Shown: piece after piece, positions 24,878 through 33,611 of the stretch
How positions within the stretch are numbered: position 1 is the first letter of the stretch
How the letters are laid out: the number at the start of each line of letters is the position of its first letter
Origin: Mycobacterium saskatchewanense
GTDB taxonomy: Bacteria; Actinomycetota; Actinomycetes; Mycobacteriales; Mycobacteriaceae
Reading direction: 5' to 3'
NCBI RefSeq assembly: GCF_010729105.1
Contig: NZ_AP022573.1
Location: 3,782,001 to 3,846,000, forward strand
Length of the DNA: 64,000 bases
Made by a program: the position numbers and the translations under genes
Notes under the pieces: generated by a model
Database searches by the model: none
Told to the model about the DNA's origin: nothing
Seen by the model: only the letters and a program-made list of their open reading frames with translations

Positions 24878-26237
24878 CGAACTGGCGGCGCCGGTAACCA
24901 TCGACGTCGACGCCTACGTCTCCGAGGCGTACGCCCGCGCCGAGCGCGACAAGCTGTGGCGAAGGGTGTGGCAGCAGGTGGGTCGCGTCGAGGACCTGCC
25001 CAAGGTGGGCAGCTACCTCACCTACGACATCCTCGACGATTCCGTCCTGGTCGTGCGAACCGGCCCGGACGCCCTCGCGGCGCACCACAACGTGTGCATG
25101 CACCGCGGGCGCCGGCTGGTGGACGCCCCCGAGGGCGCGAAACTGGCTTGCGGACACCGGAAATCGTTCGTGTGCGGATATCACGGCTGGACCTACGACC
25201 AGGACGGCGCCTGCGTCCACATCCCGGAACGCGCCGACTGGCAGGGTGCCCTGACGCCGGAGAACACCCACCTGGCGGCGGTCAACGTCGACACCTGGGG
25301 CGGCTGGGTCTGGGTCAACATGGATCCCGCCTGCGAACCCCTGCGTGCCTACCTCGAACCCGCCGCCACCATGCTCGATCCCTTCCGCCTGCAGGACATG
25401 CGCTGCAAATGGCGGAAATGGCTGCACTTCGAATGCAACTGGAAGGTCGCCATGGAGGCCTTCAACGAGACCTATCACGTCGCGACCACGCACCCGCAGT
25501 TCAACAAGTTCGGCAACTTCCGCGGCTGGGCCATGGCGCACGGCAAGCACAGCAACATCGGTTACGACGCACCCAAAGACCTGGCGGAGACCAAGTCGAA
25601 GATCCGCCTGGGCACCGGCGCGGACCCAAGGGTCTCGACGGCCGAGATGCAGGCCTACACGCTGGAGGAGACCAACGCCACCACCACCAAGACACTGGTG
25701 GAAGCCGCGCGCCGCCTGGTCGACGAGCTGCCCGATGACGCGCCGGCCAGCCAGGTGCTCGAGCACTGGTTGACGTCGGCGCGACGGGACGACGCCGCGC
25801 GGGGAGTGGTCTGGCCGACGATCGACCCCGACCACCTGGCCAAAAGCGGCACCGCGTGGCAGATCTTCCCGAACTTCCAGATCGGGCAGGGCCTGACCAC
25901 CGCGCTGTGCTACAGCGCGCGGCCGTACGGCTACGACCCGAACAGGTGCATCTTCGAAGCCTCCTGCTACGAGCTGTATCCCCAGGGTGCGGAGCCGCAG
26001 ACGGAATGGGTTTACGCGCCCCCCGACGACCCGAGCTGGAAAAGCGTCCTGCCGCAGGACTTCTCCAACATGGCCGCCGTTCAGCAAGGCATGAAATCGC
26101 TCGGATTCCCGGGTCCGCGGCCCAACCCCTACATGGAACGCAGCACCGCCAACCTGCACCGAAGCCTCGCCGAATACATGGGCACCGGTGCGCCGCGCGA
26201 GATCAGCTCACGACAGGAAAGAGTGTTCGAACGATGA
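24864..26237 (+). CDS. Rieske non-heme iron oxygenase, large subunit
   Basis: A 457-residue ring-hydroxylating oxygenase alpha subunit. The Rieske cluster ligands are Cys78-x-His80 (CMHRG) and Cys104-x2-His107 (CGYHGW). The 23 residues between them are more than the usual 15-17. The catalytic iron site has His205-x4-His210 in ETYHVATTH. Members oxidise aromatic, steroid or other hydrophobic compounds, or N-demethylate, and need a ferredoxin and reductase; neither is encoded in this block, so electrons must come from elsewhere. No beta subunit is present. The ATG at 24864 overlaps the SDR end, and its TGA overlaps the LLM start by 4 bp. Confidence 0.88.
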   Translation: MDMADELAAPVTIDVDAYVSEAYARAERDKLWRRVWQQVGRVEDLPKVGSYLTYDILDDSVLVVRTGPDALAAHHNVCMHRGRRLVDAPEGAKLACGHRKSFVCGYHGWTYDQDGACVHIPERADWQGALTPENTHLAAVNVDTWGGWVWVNMDPACEPLRAYLEPAATMLDPFRLQDMRCKWRKWLHFECNWKVAMEAFNETYHVATTHPQFNKFGNFRGWAMAHGKHSNIGYDAPKDLAETKSKIRLGTGADPRVSTAEMQAYTLEETNATTTKTLVEAARRLVDELPDDAPASQVLEHWLTSARRDDAARGVVWPTIDPDHLAKSGTAWQIFPNFQIGQGLTTALCYSARPYGYDPNRCIFEASCYELYPQGAEPQTEWVYAPPDDPSWKSVLPQDFSNMAAVQQGMKSLGFPGPRPNPYMERSTANLHRSLAEYMGTGAPREISSRQERVFER

Positions 26238-27406
26238 AAGTCAATCTCGGTTTCGGAGCACACAATTCGCACGACTGGGAGCGCGTGCTGGCGGGCGACT
26301 TCGGCCACCCGCCCGCGACCCCAGACTGGGAGTGCGTGCAGGCCACCCTTGCGATCGCCGACCTGGCCGAACCGCTCGGCTTCGACGGCATCTGGATGCC
26401 CGAGCACTGCGGGACACCGTATGGCATGACCCCCAATCCCATTCAGGCGCTCAGCTATTTCGCCGGGCGCACCGAACGGGTCGGTCTCGGCACATTCGTC
26501 GTGGTCGCGCCGTGGTGGCATCCGGTCCGGCTGGCACACCAGATCGCGTACTTGGACATCATCTCCAACGGCCGGTATACGACCATCGGCATCGGGCGCG
26601 GGGTGTCGAAGGGTGAGTTCGATGCCGTCGGCGTGCCCCGCGAGGAAAGCCGGCAGCGGTTCAACGAAACCCTCGACATCCTGCAGCTCGCCTTCTCCGG
26701 CGAGCGGTTCTCCTACCAGGGGGAGATCTTCACCGTCCCCGAGATGTCGCTGCGCCCCGAACCGCTCAGCCCCGACCTCTTCTCCCGTATCTACAGCTCG
26801 TCGTCGACCGCCGAGTCGCTGGAGATCCTCGCACGGCGCGGCATGGTGCCATTGTTCGTCGGCAACAAGCCCATCGAGGATGCGGGGCGAGAGGTGCAGA
26901 AGGTCAACACCTTCCGCAAGGAGGAGGGGCTGGCCCCCTGCCAACCGAAGAACGTCATGTTCATGTATTGCACGCCGGACGATCCCGCCGAGTCCGAGGA
27001 GTGGATCTGGACGGCCAACCGGGATGTCACCGTGCACTACGGGTTCGCCGACGCCTCGAACTTCAAGGGCGTCAAGGGCTACGAGGCCTACGCCGCCCGG
27101 GAGGCGACGGCCACGGCCGTTCTCGCGTCGTCGGTCACGGGTGACGCCAAAGGCCCGTCGAAGACGCCGGGCTACCACGCGTCGAACCTGCTGATCGGCA
27201 CGCCGGAGGAGATTTTCACCCGGATCAAGGCGGCCCAGGAGGCGTGCTCGTTCTGCGAGCTGACGATTGTCCCGCAGTTCGGCACCATGCCCTACGCCAG
27301 GGCCATGGCCAGCACCGAGCTGTTCGCCAAGGAGGTGCTGCCGGCCGTGCAGAAGATGGACGCGCCCCTGCACCCGGCGGCGCTCCCGGAGAACGCCTTG
27401 GCATGA
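26234..27406 (+). CDS. LLM-class flavin-dependent monooxygenase
   Basis: A 390-residue protein of the bacterial luciferase-like (LLM) superfamily. It has LGFDGIWMPEHCGTPYG early in the barrel, RVGLGTFVVVAPWWHPVRLA, the flavin-phosphate region GRYTTIGIGRGVSKGEF, and the C-terminal LLIGTPEEIFTRIKAAQE. LLM enzymes use reduced FMN or F420; type II Baeyer-Villiger enzymes of the camphor pathway also belong here. The choice between FMN and F420 is not visible. It is joined to the Rieske gene upstream and the BVMO-like gene downstream by 4-bp ATGA overlaps, so it is made in a fixed ratio with them. Confidence 0.87.
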   Translation: MKVNLGFGAHNSHDWERVLAGDFGHPPATPDWECVQATLAIADLAEPLGFDGIWMPEHCGTPYGMTPNPIQALSYFAGRTERVGLGTFVVVAPWWHPVRLAHQIAYLDIISNGRYTTIGIGRGVSKGEFDAVGVPREESRQRFNETLDILQLAFSGERFSYQGEIFTVPEMSLRPEPLSPDLFSRIYSSSSTAESLEILARRGMVPLFVGNKPIEDAGREVQKVNTFRKEEGLAPCQPKNVMFMYCTPDDPAESEEWIWTANRDVTVHYGFADASNFKGVKGYEAYAAREATATAVLASSVTGDAKGPSKTPGYHASNLLIGTPEEIFTRIKAAQEACSFCELTIVPQFGTMPYARAMASTELFAKEVLPAVQKMDAPLHPAALPENALA

Positions 27407-29256
27407 CGAACCCGGATTGCCCCCCGTCGCAGACGCCGGTCGAGATCGATCTGGAGGCGCTCCGCGAGAAGTACCGCCACGAACGCGAGAAGCGGCTGCG
27501 CCCGGAGGGTTCCAAGCAGTACGTCGAACTGGTCGACGACTTCGCCGGATACTACGAGACCGACCCGTATTCGCCGCCGCTGGTGCGCGACCCGATCTCG
27601 GAGGACATCGACGTCGCCGTGCTCGGCGGCGGATTCGGTGGCCTCCTGTGCGGCGCGCACCTGAAGAAGGCCGGGGTCGACGACGTCCGGGTCATCGAAC
27701 TGGGTGGGGACTTCGGCGGCGTGTGGTACTGGAACCGCTACCCGGGCATCCAGTGCGACAACGAATCCTATTGCTACATACCGTTGCTCGAGGAGCTGAA
27801 CTTCATGCCGTCGAAGAAGTTCGCCGACGGCGCCGAAATCTACGAGCATTGCCGGCGCATCGGAAAGCACTACGGGCTCTACGATTCCGCCATCTTCTCC
27901 ACCCAGGTGCGCGAGCTGCGCTGGGACGAGGAGATCAAGCGCTGGCGGGTCGGCACCGATCGCGGCGACGACATCCGCGCCCGATTCGTGGTGTTGGCGT
28001 CGGGGCCCTTTCACCGGCCGAAGCTGCCGGGGATCCCGGGCATAAAAGAGTTCACCGGGCACAGCTTTCATTCGTCGCGATGGGACTACGGCTACACCGG
28101 CGGCGACAGCGCGGGCGGGCTCGACAAGCTCGCCGACAAGCGCGTCGCGGTCGTGGGCACGGGGGCCACCGCCATTCAGATCGTCCCGTTCCTCGGGCAA
28201 CACGCCAAGCACCTCTACGTCTTTCAGCGGACACCGTCGTCGGTGGACGCGCGCAACAACGTGCCCACCGACCCCGACTGGGTGAAATCGCTGCGGCCCG
28301 GCTGGCAGAAAGAGCGGCAGCGCAACTTCCACGCCTGGACCTTCGAGGGGATGGCGCCCGGCCAGCCCGACTACGTCTGCGACTTCTGGACCGAGCTGGG
28401 CCGCAACACCGCGGCCCGCGTCATGGCCCTGGACGATCCGGCGTCCCTGACACCGGAGCAGTTCCTGGCCATCCGGGAGGAGGAGGACTACAAGGTCATG
28501 GAGCGCCTGCGGCGCCGGGTCGCAAGCATCGTGACGGACCGGGACACCGCCGAATCCCTCAAGCCCTACTACCGGTTCCTGTGCAAGAGACCATGCAGCA
28601 ACGACGACTACCTGCAGACCTTCAACCGCCCCAACGTGACGTTGGTCGACGTGTCGTCCACGAAGGGCGTCGAGCGGGCGACCTCGAAGGGGCTGGTCGC
28701 CAACGGCATCGAGTACGAGGTCGACTGCATCATCTATGCCAGCGGGTTCGAGATCACCACCCAGATCAGCCGCCGCTACTCCATCGAGGCGATCGAGGGA
28801 CGAGGCGGCCTGTCCCTGTTCGACCACTGGCACGACGGGTACAAGACGCTGCACGGGATGACCAGCCGCGGGTTCCCGAACCAGTTCTTCACCGGCTTCA
28901 CCCAGGTCGGCATCTCGGCCAACATTGCCGCGAACTACGAGCTGCAGGGCGAACACATCGCCTACATCATCGCCGAGGCGCTGGCCCGCGGCGCGGCGAC
29001 CGTCGAGCCGTCACAGGAGGCGCAGGACCAGTGGTGCGCGACGATCCGGGAAGCCGCGATCGACTCCAGCGCGTTCGACTCCGAGTGCACGCCAGGCTAT
29101 TACAACAACGAGGGCGGCGGTGCCGGCGCCGCGGAGGGAGAGGGGATCCGCTCCCACCTGGGCGAGCCGTACGGACCGGGCTTCTACGCCTTCGCCGATC
29201 TCCTGGCCGGGTGGCGCGCCAAGGGTGACCTGGACGGCCTGGTGCTGGGCACGTGA
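27403..29256 (+). CDS. Baeyer-Villiger-type flavin monooxygenase
   Basis: A 617-residue class B flavoprotein monooxygenase. LGGGFGG (residues 74-80) binds FAD and VVGTGATAIQ near 248-257 binds NADPH. Between them the fingerprint FTGHSFHSSRWDY starts at Phe217 and matches FxGxxxHxxxW, with Asp where BVMOs usually have Pro. An N-terminal extension of about 70 residues is like that of cyclododecanone and phenylacetone-type enzymes. It should insert oxygen next to a ketone to give an ester or lactone. ATGA and GTGA overlaps couple it to the LLM gene before it and the SDR after it. Substrate unknown; the Asp variant should be noted. Confidence 0.87.
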   Translation: MTNPDCPPSQTPVEIDLEALREKYRHEREKRLRPEGSKQYVELVDDFAGYYETDPYSPPLVRDPISEDIDVAVLGGGFGGLLCGAHLKKAGVDDVRVIELGGDFGGVWYWNRYPGIQCDNESYCYIPLLEELNFMPSKKFADGAEIYEHCRRIGKHYGLYDSAIFSTQVRELRWDEEIKRWRVGTDRGDDIRARFVVLASGPFHRPKLPGIPGIKEFTGHSFHSSRWDYGYTGGDSAGGLDKLADKRVAVVGTGATAIQIVPFLGQHAKHLYVFQRTPSSVDARNNVPTDPDWVKSLRPGWQKERQRNFHAWTFEGMAPGQPDYVCDFWTELGRNTAARVMALDDPASLTPEQFLAIREEEDYKVMERLRRRVASIVTDRDTAESLKPYYRFLCKRPCSNDDYLQTFNRPNVTLVDVSSTKGVERATSKGLVANGIEYEVDCIIYASGFEITTQISRRYSIEAIEGRGGLSLFDHWHDGYKTLHGMTSRGFPNQFFTGFTQVGISANIAANYELQGEHIAYIIAEALARGAATVEPSQEAQDQWCATIREAAIDSSAFDSECTPGYYNNEGGGAGAAEGEGIRSHLGEPYGPGFYAFADLLAGWRAKGDLDGLVLGT

Positions 29257-30242
29257 CCGCCGAACTGAGGTTCGACGACCGGGTGGCCGTGGTCACCGGC
29301 GCCGGCCGGGGACTGGGCCGCGCCTACGCACTGCTGCTGGCCTCCCGCGGCGCCAAGGTCGTGATCAACGACACCGGCGGCGCGTTGACCGGCGCCGGCA
29401 CGGATGCCGGCCCGGCGCACCAGGTGGTGAGCGAGATCCGGGCGGCCGGCGGCGACGCGGTGGCGTCCGTCGAGTCGGTCACCACCCCGGAGGGCGGCCG
29501 GGCGATCATCCAAGCCGCGCTGGACAACTACGGCAGGGTCGACACCCTGATCCACAACGCGGGCATCGTCCGGAGGGCCTCCCTGAAGGAGATGAGCTAC
29601 GCCGACTTCGACGCCGTCCTCGACGTCCACCTGCGCGGCGCCTTTCACGTCGTGCGGCCGGCGTTCCCGGTGATGTGCGCCGCGGGCTACGGCCGCATCG
29701 TGCTGACCTCCTCGATCGGCGGCCTCTACGGCAATCACGGCGTCGCCGGCTACGCCGCCGCCAAGGCCGGGCTGGTCGGCCTGTCCAACGCCGTCGCTCT
29801 CGAGGGCGCCGCCGAGGGCGTCAAATCCAACGTGATCGTCCCGGCCGCCGTGACGAGAATGGCCGACGGGCTGGATATTTCGGCTTATCCCCCGATGGGC
29901 CCCGAGCTGGTGGCGCCCGTGGTCGGTCTGCTCGCGCATGAGAGCTGCCCGGTCAACGGCGAGATGCTGATCGCCATCGCCGGTCGGGTGGCCAGGGCCC
30001 TGATCGCCGAGACCCCGGGCGTGCATCGCCCATCGTGGTCGATGGAGGACGTGGCCGAGCAGATCGACGCGATCCGGTATCTCGCCGCCCCGTTGGTGTT
30101 TCCCGTCGTCCCCGACGGCCACGGCGACCACGTACGCTACAGCTTCGAAACGGCCGCACGGATGGAAGGGCGCGCGCCATGGCTGACCGCTCCGACTCCG
30201 CGCCCCCGGGGCCGTTGGCGGGGGTGCGCGTCGTCGACCTGA
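29253..30242 (+). CDS. Short-chain dehydrogenase (MFE-2-like hydroxyacyl type)
   Basis: A 329-residue SDR: TGAGRGLGRAYALLLA near the start, VINDTGG, HNAGI, Ser in LTSSIGG, Tyr167/Lys171 in YAAAK. The sequence order and VINDTGG resemble the dehydrogenase part of peroxisomal multifunctional enzyme 2, which oxidises 3-hydroxyacyl-CoA, so a beta-oxidation step on a ring-opened product is plausible. The last 21 residues, poor in structure and rich in Arg and Pro, are encoded in the region that also starts the CoA-transferase gene: the overlap is 64 bp, far longer than the others in this operon. Confidence 0.8.
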   Translation: MTAELRFDDRVAVVTGAGRGLGRAYALLLASRGAKVVINDTGGALTGAGTDAGPAHQVVSEIRAAGGDAVASVESVTTPEGGRAIIQAALDNYGRVDTLIHNAGIVRRASLKEMSYADFDAVLDVHLRGAFHVVRPAFPVMCAAGYGRIVLTSSIGGLYGNHGVAGYAAAKAGLVGLSNAVALEGAAEGVKSNVIVPAAVTRMADGLDISAYPPMGPELVAPVVGLLAHESCPVNGEMLIAIAGRVARALIAETPGVHRPSWSMEDVAEQIDAIRYLAAPLVFPVVPDGHGDHVRYSFETAARMEGRAPWLTAPTPRPRGRWRGCASST

Positions 30243-31381
30243 CCGCGATGGTGATGGGGCCCTACTGCACGCAGATCATGGCGGACATGGGCGCCGATGT
30301 GGTCAAGGTCGAACCGCCCCGGGGCGACGACACCCGCTACATCTCGGTGGGGCCCGTCCGCGGCATGGGCGGCGTCTTCGTCAACGTCAACCGCGGCAAG
30401 CGCGCCATCACCCTCGACTTGCGCTCCGACTCGGGCAAATCCGTCCTGCGGGCGCTGATCGAGCAGGCCGACGTGTTCATCCACTCGATGCGCTCCAAGG
30501 CGGTCGCCCGGCTCGGGTTCGGCTATGACGAGGTGGCCGCGATCAACCCCGGCATCGTGTACACGAACTGCTACGGGTACAGCCGGCGCGGGCCCAACGG
30601 CGACCTGCCCGCGTACGACGACACGATCCAGGCGGCGTGTGGATTGCCCTTCGTTCAGCAGCAATTGACCGGGGAGCCCAATTACGTGGGCACCATCCTG
30701 GCCGACAAGGTCACGGGCCTCACCGCGCTGTACGCCACGATGATGGCGCTGTTCCATCGGGAACGCACCGGCGAGGGCCAGGAGGTGGAGGTCGGCATGT
30801 TCGAAACCATGGCGTCGTTCATGCTGGTCGAACACGCCAACGGCGCCATGTTCGATCCCCCGCTGGGCCCCGCGGTGTACCCGCGCACGGTCGCCCCTAA
30901 CCGGCGGCCGTACCGCACCAGCGACGGCTACATCGCCGCGCTCATCTACAACGACAAGCACTGGAACGCCTTCGTCGACGCCGTGCGGCCGCCCTGGGCC
31001 AGCGAGCTGTACGCGACGCTCGAGCGTCGCGCGCGGCAGATCGACACCGTGTACGCGTTGCTGGCCGACACGCTGGCGCAGCGAACGACCGGCGAATGGC
31101 TCGAACTGTTCCGTGACCTCCAGATTCCGGCATCGCCGCTGTCGAGTCCGGCAACACTGTTCGATGACGACCACCTCAACGCGGTCGGCTTCTTCGAGAC
31201 CGTCGACACCCCGCACGGCCCCGTGCGTTTCCCCGGCGTGCCCACCTGGTTCTCCCGGACGCCGGGGCGGGTGGCCGGCCCCGCCCCGGAACTGGGCGCC
31301 GACACCGCGGCGGTCCTGGAAGAGCTCGGGCTGGCTCCCGTACGCGTGGAGGCCGACGCCAAACCGGCCGGCTCGGCGTAA
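30179..31381 (+). CDS. Class III CoA-transferase (CaiB/BaiF family)
   Basis: A 400-residue member of the formyl-CoA transferase family. GVRVVDLTAMVMGPYCTQIM and ADVVKVEPPRGDDTR form the CoA-binding start, NRGKRAITLDL follows, and the catalytic Asp147 lies in PAYDDTIQAACG. The C-terminal part has RPYRTSDGYIAAL and PVRFPGVPTWFSRTP. It should move CoA between carboxylic acids in the pathway, complementing the ligase in the opposite operon. The ATG at 30179 gives the intact fold and overlaps the SDR end by 64 bp. It is the last gene of the rightward operon; a GC-rich hairpin follows 22 bp after the stop. Confidence 0.88.
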   Translation: MADRSDSAPPGPLAGVRVVDLTAMVMGPYCTQIMADMGADVVKVEPPRGDDTRYISVGPVRGMGGVFVNVNRGKRAITLDLRSDSGKSVLRALIEQADVFIHSMRSKAVARLGFGYDEVAAINPGIVYTNCYGYSRRGPNGDLPAYDDTIQAACGLPFVQQQLTGEPNYVGTILADKVTGLTALYATMMALFHRERTGEGQEVEVGMFETMASFMLVEHANGAMFDPPLGPAVYPRTVAPNRRPYRTSDGYIAALIYNDKHWNAFVDAVRPPWASELYATLERRARQIDTVYALLADTLAQRTTGEWLELFRDLQIPASPLSSPATLFDDDHLNAVGFFETVDTPHGPVRFPGVPTWFSRTPGRVAGPAPELGADTAAVLEELGLAPVRVEADAKPAGSA

Positions 31382-31402
31382 CGCCCCGTCGACCGCAAAG
31401 CC

Positions 31403-31418
31403 CGCGCGGCCCCGCGCG
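31403..31418. terminator. GC hairpin after the catabolic operon
   Basis: CGCGCGG and CCGCGCG are perfectly complementary around a 2-base centre, 22 bp after the CoA-transferase stop. No U tract follows, so it could act as a weak, mycobacterial-type terminator or an mRNA 3' end. Confidence 0.35.
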
Positions 31419-31607
31419 TGTCTGCTCCGAATCCCGCTGCGCCGCAATTAGGCTTGCGACGATCACGAGGAGGGGCAGCGACGTATCGGCATCGACTTTG
31501 GCGCCGGGCGACAGGTTGGTCAGGGCGCATTAGCCACAAGCGCTGAGCCGGGCGGGACACATCCCGCACCGGCGCTTTCTGCTGGGCGGTCCCGGTGGGT
31601 CGCCCCG

Positions 31608-33611
31608 GTGCGCCGGATCGGCCGGCTGGCGATCTGGGACCAGCCCGAACGGCGCAGCGGCATCCCCGCGTTGGACGGGTTGCGCGCGATCGCGGTGGCG
31701 CTGGTGCTGGTGGGGCACGGCGGCATCGCCGGCGTCACCGGCGGGTTCATCGGTGTGGACGTCTTCTTCGTCCTCAGCGGGTTCCTGATCACGTCGCTGC
31801 TGCTGGACGAACTGGGCCGCACCGGCCGTATCGACCTGAAGGGCTTCTGGGTTCGGCGGGCGCGCCGCCTGCTGCCGGCCCTGGTGCTCATGGTGCTCAC
31901 CGTCGCCGCGACCCGCCAGCTCCTTCCGGACCGGGCGCTCACCGGTCTGCGCGACGACGCGATCGCGGCGTTCCTCTGGGTGGCCAACTGGCGCTTCGTC
32001 GCCCAGAAGACCGATTACTTCACCCAGGGCGCCCCGCCGTCACCCCTGCAACACACCTGGTCGCTCGGGGTTGAGGAGCAGTACTACATCGTCTGGCCGG
32101 TCCTGCTGGTCGCGGTCACCCTCCTCCTGGCCTTCCGCGCGAGGCGCCGCCGCACCCGCGCGACCGTGGGCGCGGTGCGGTTTGCCACCTTCCTCATCGC
32201 CACGGCAGGGGCGCTGGCCTCCGCGGCGGTGGCGGTCCTGCTCACGTCGGACGCGACCCGCGATCGCGTCTACTTCGGCACCGACACCCGAGCGCAGGCG
32301 CTGCTCATCGGGGCCGCCGCGGCGGCGTTGCTGGTCAGGGATTGGCCTTCGCTGAACCGCGGATGGTGCCTGATCGGCACCAGGTGGGGACGGCGGGTCG
32401 CCCGCGCGCTGCCGGCGCTCGGTGTGGCCGGCCTGGCGGCGGCGACGCACTTCGCGACGGGCGGCGCGGCAGAGTTCCGCCACGGGCTGCTGTTGGGTGT
32501 TGCCGTCGCGGCCGTCCTGGTGGTGGCGCCCGTGGCACTGGAGCAGCGTGGGGCCGTCGCCCGCATGCTGGCCTCACCGCCCCTGGTCTGGCTGGGAACC
32601 ATCTCCTACGGCGTGTACCTGTGGCACTGGCCAATCTTTCTCGCGCTCAACGGCGAACGCACAGGTTGGGCCGGTCTCCCGCTGTTCGCGGCCCGGTGTG
32701 GGGCCACCGTGGCGGTGGCCGCGGCATCGTGGTGGCTCATCGAACAGCCCGTCCGCCGCTGGCGGCCGGCGCGGGTGCCGCTGCTGCCGCTGGCGGCGGC
32801 CACGGTGGGCAGCGCCGCCGCGATCACCTTGCTGGTCGTCCCGGTCGGCACGGGGCCCGGTCTGAGCGAGGCGGGTTTGCCGCCGGGCGTCTCGGCCGTC
32901 GCGGCGGTCTCGCCGGCCCCGCCGGGCGGGAGCCAGCCCGTGGGTCCCCGAGACCCCAACCGCCCGTTCACCGTGTCGGTGTTCGGTGATTCGATCGGGT
33001 GGACCTGGATGCACTACCTGCCTCCCACGCCCGGGTTCGCGTTCCTCGACCACACCGTGATCGGCTGCAGCCTGGTGCGGGGCACGCCGTATCGGTACAT
33101 CGGCCAGACGCTGGAACAGCGACCCGAATGCGACGGCTGGCCCATCAGGTGGTCGACCCAGGTCAGCCGGGACCAGCCGGACGTGGCGCTGCTGATCATC
33201 GGCCGCTGGGAAACCGTCGATCGCGTCAACGAGGGGCAATGGACCCACATCGGCGACCCGACCTTCGACGCGTACCTCAACGGGGAACTCGAGCGGGCCC
33301 TGAACATCGTCAGTTCCCCGGGAGTCCGCGTGGTGGTCGCCACCGTGCCGTACAGCCGGGGCGGAGAGAAGCCGGACGGCCGCCTCTATCCGGAGGACCA
33401 GCCCGACCGGGTCAATCTGTGGAACACCATGCTGCGCAAGACCATCAGCCATCACCCGGGCGTGCAGATCCTGGATCTGAACAAAAAGCTCTGCCCCGAC
33501 GGGGTTTACACCCCGAAGGTGGACGGCATCAAGGTGCGCAGCGACGGCGTCCACCTCACCCCCGAAGGCGTGAAGTGGCTGACGCCGTGGCTCGAGGAGT
33601 CCCTGCGTTAA
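31608..33611 (+). CDS. Membrane acyltransferase with SGNH domain (Rv0111-like)
   Basis: A 667-residue protein. The acyltransferase-3 domain (residues about 15-420) has a first block IPALDGLRAIAVALVLVGHG, about ten membrane helices, SLGVEEQYYIVWP and SYGVYLWHWP. A periplasmic SGNH-hydrolase-like domain follows: block I FGDSIGW with Ser462, and near the end DGVHLTPEG with the Asp-x-x-His pair. Such OafA-like fusions O-acylate cell-surface glycans or lipids. The GTG at 31608 is the start. It is the family and positional counterpart of Rv0111, resuming synteny after the catabolic block. Its TAA shares TTAA with the stop of the convergent methyltransferase. Confidence 0.9.
   Translation: MRRIGRLAIWDQPERRSGIPALDGLRAIAVALVLVGHGGIAGVTGGFIGVDVFFVLSGFLITSLLLDELGRTGRIDLKGFWVRRARRLLPALVLMVLTVAATRQLLPDRALTGLRDDAIAAFLWVANWRFVAQKTDYFTQGAPPSPLQHTWSLGVEEQYYIVWPVLLVAVTLLLAFRARRRRTRATVGAVRFATFLIATAGALASAAVAVLLTSDATRDRVYFGTDTRAQALLIGAAAAALLVRDWPSLNRGWCLIGTRWGRRVARALPALGVAGLAAATHFATGGAAEFRHGLLLGVAVAAVLVVAPVALEQRGAVARMLASPPLVWLGTISYGVYLWHWPIFLALNGERTGWAGLPLFAARCGATVAVAAASWWLIEQPVRRWRPARVPLLPLAAATVGSAAAITLLVVPVGTGPGLSEAGLPPGVSAVAAVSPAPPGGSQPVGPRDPNRPFTVSVFGDSIGWTWMHYLPPTPGFAFLDHTVIGCSLVRGTPYRYIGQTLEQRPECDGWPIRWSTQVSRDQPDVALLIIGRWETVDRVNEGQWTHIGDPTFDAYLNGELERALNIVSSPGVRVVVATVPYSRGGEKPDGRLYPEDQPDRVNLWNTMLRKTISHHPGVQILDLNKKLCPDGVYTPKVDGIKVRSDGVHLTPEGVKWLTPWLEESLR

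Noticed and set aside
571..27406. Possible bioluminescence genes: LuxE/LuxC-like pair plus an LLM (luciferase-fold) monooxygenase.
   Set aside because: The LLM gene is 23 kb away in another operon, there are no LuxA/LuxB subunits or LuxD, and the pair fits EhpF/EhpG at least as well.
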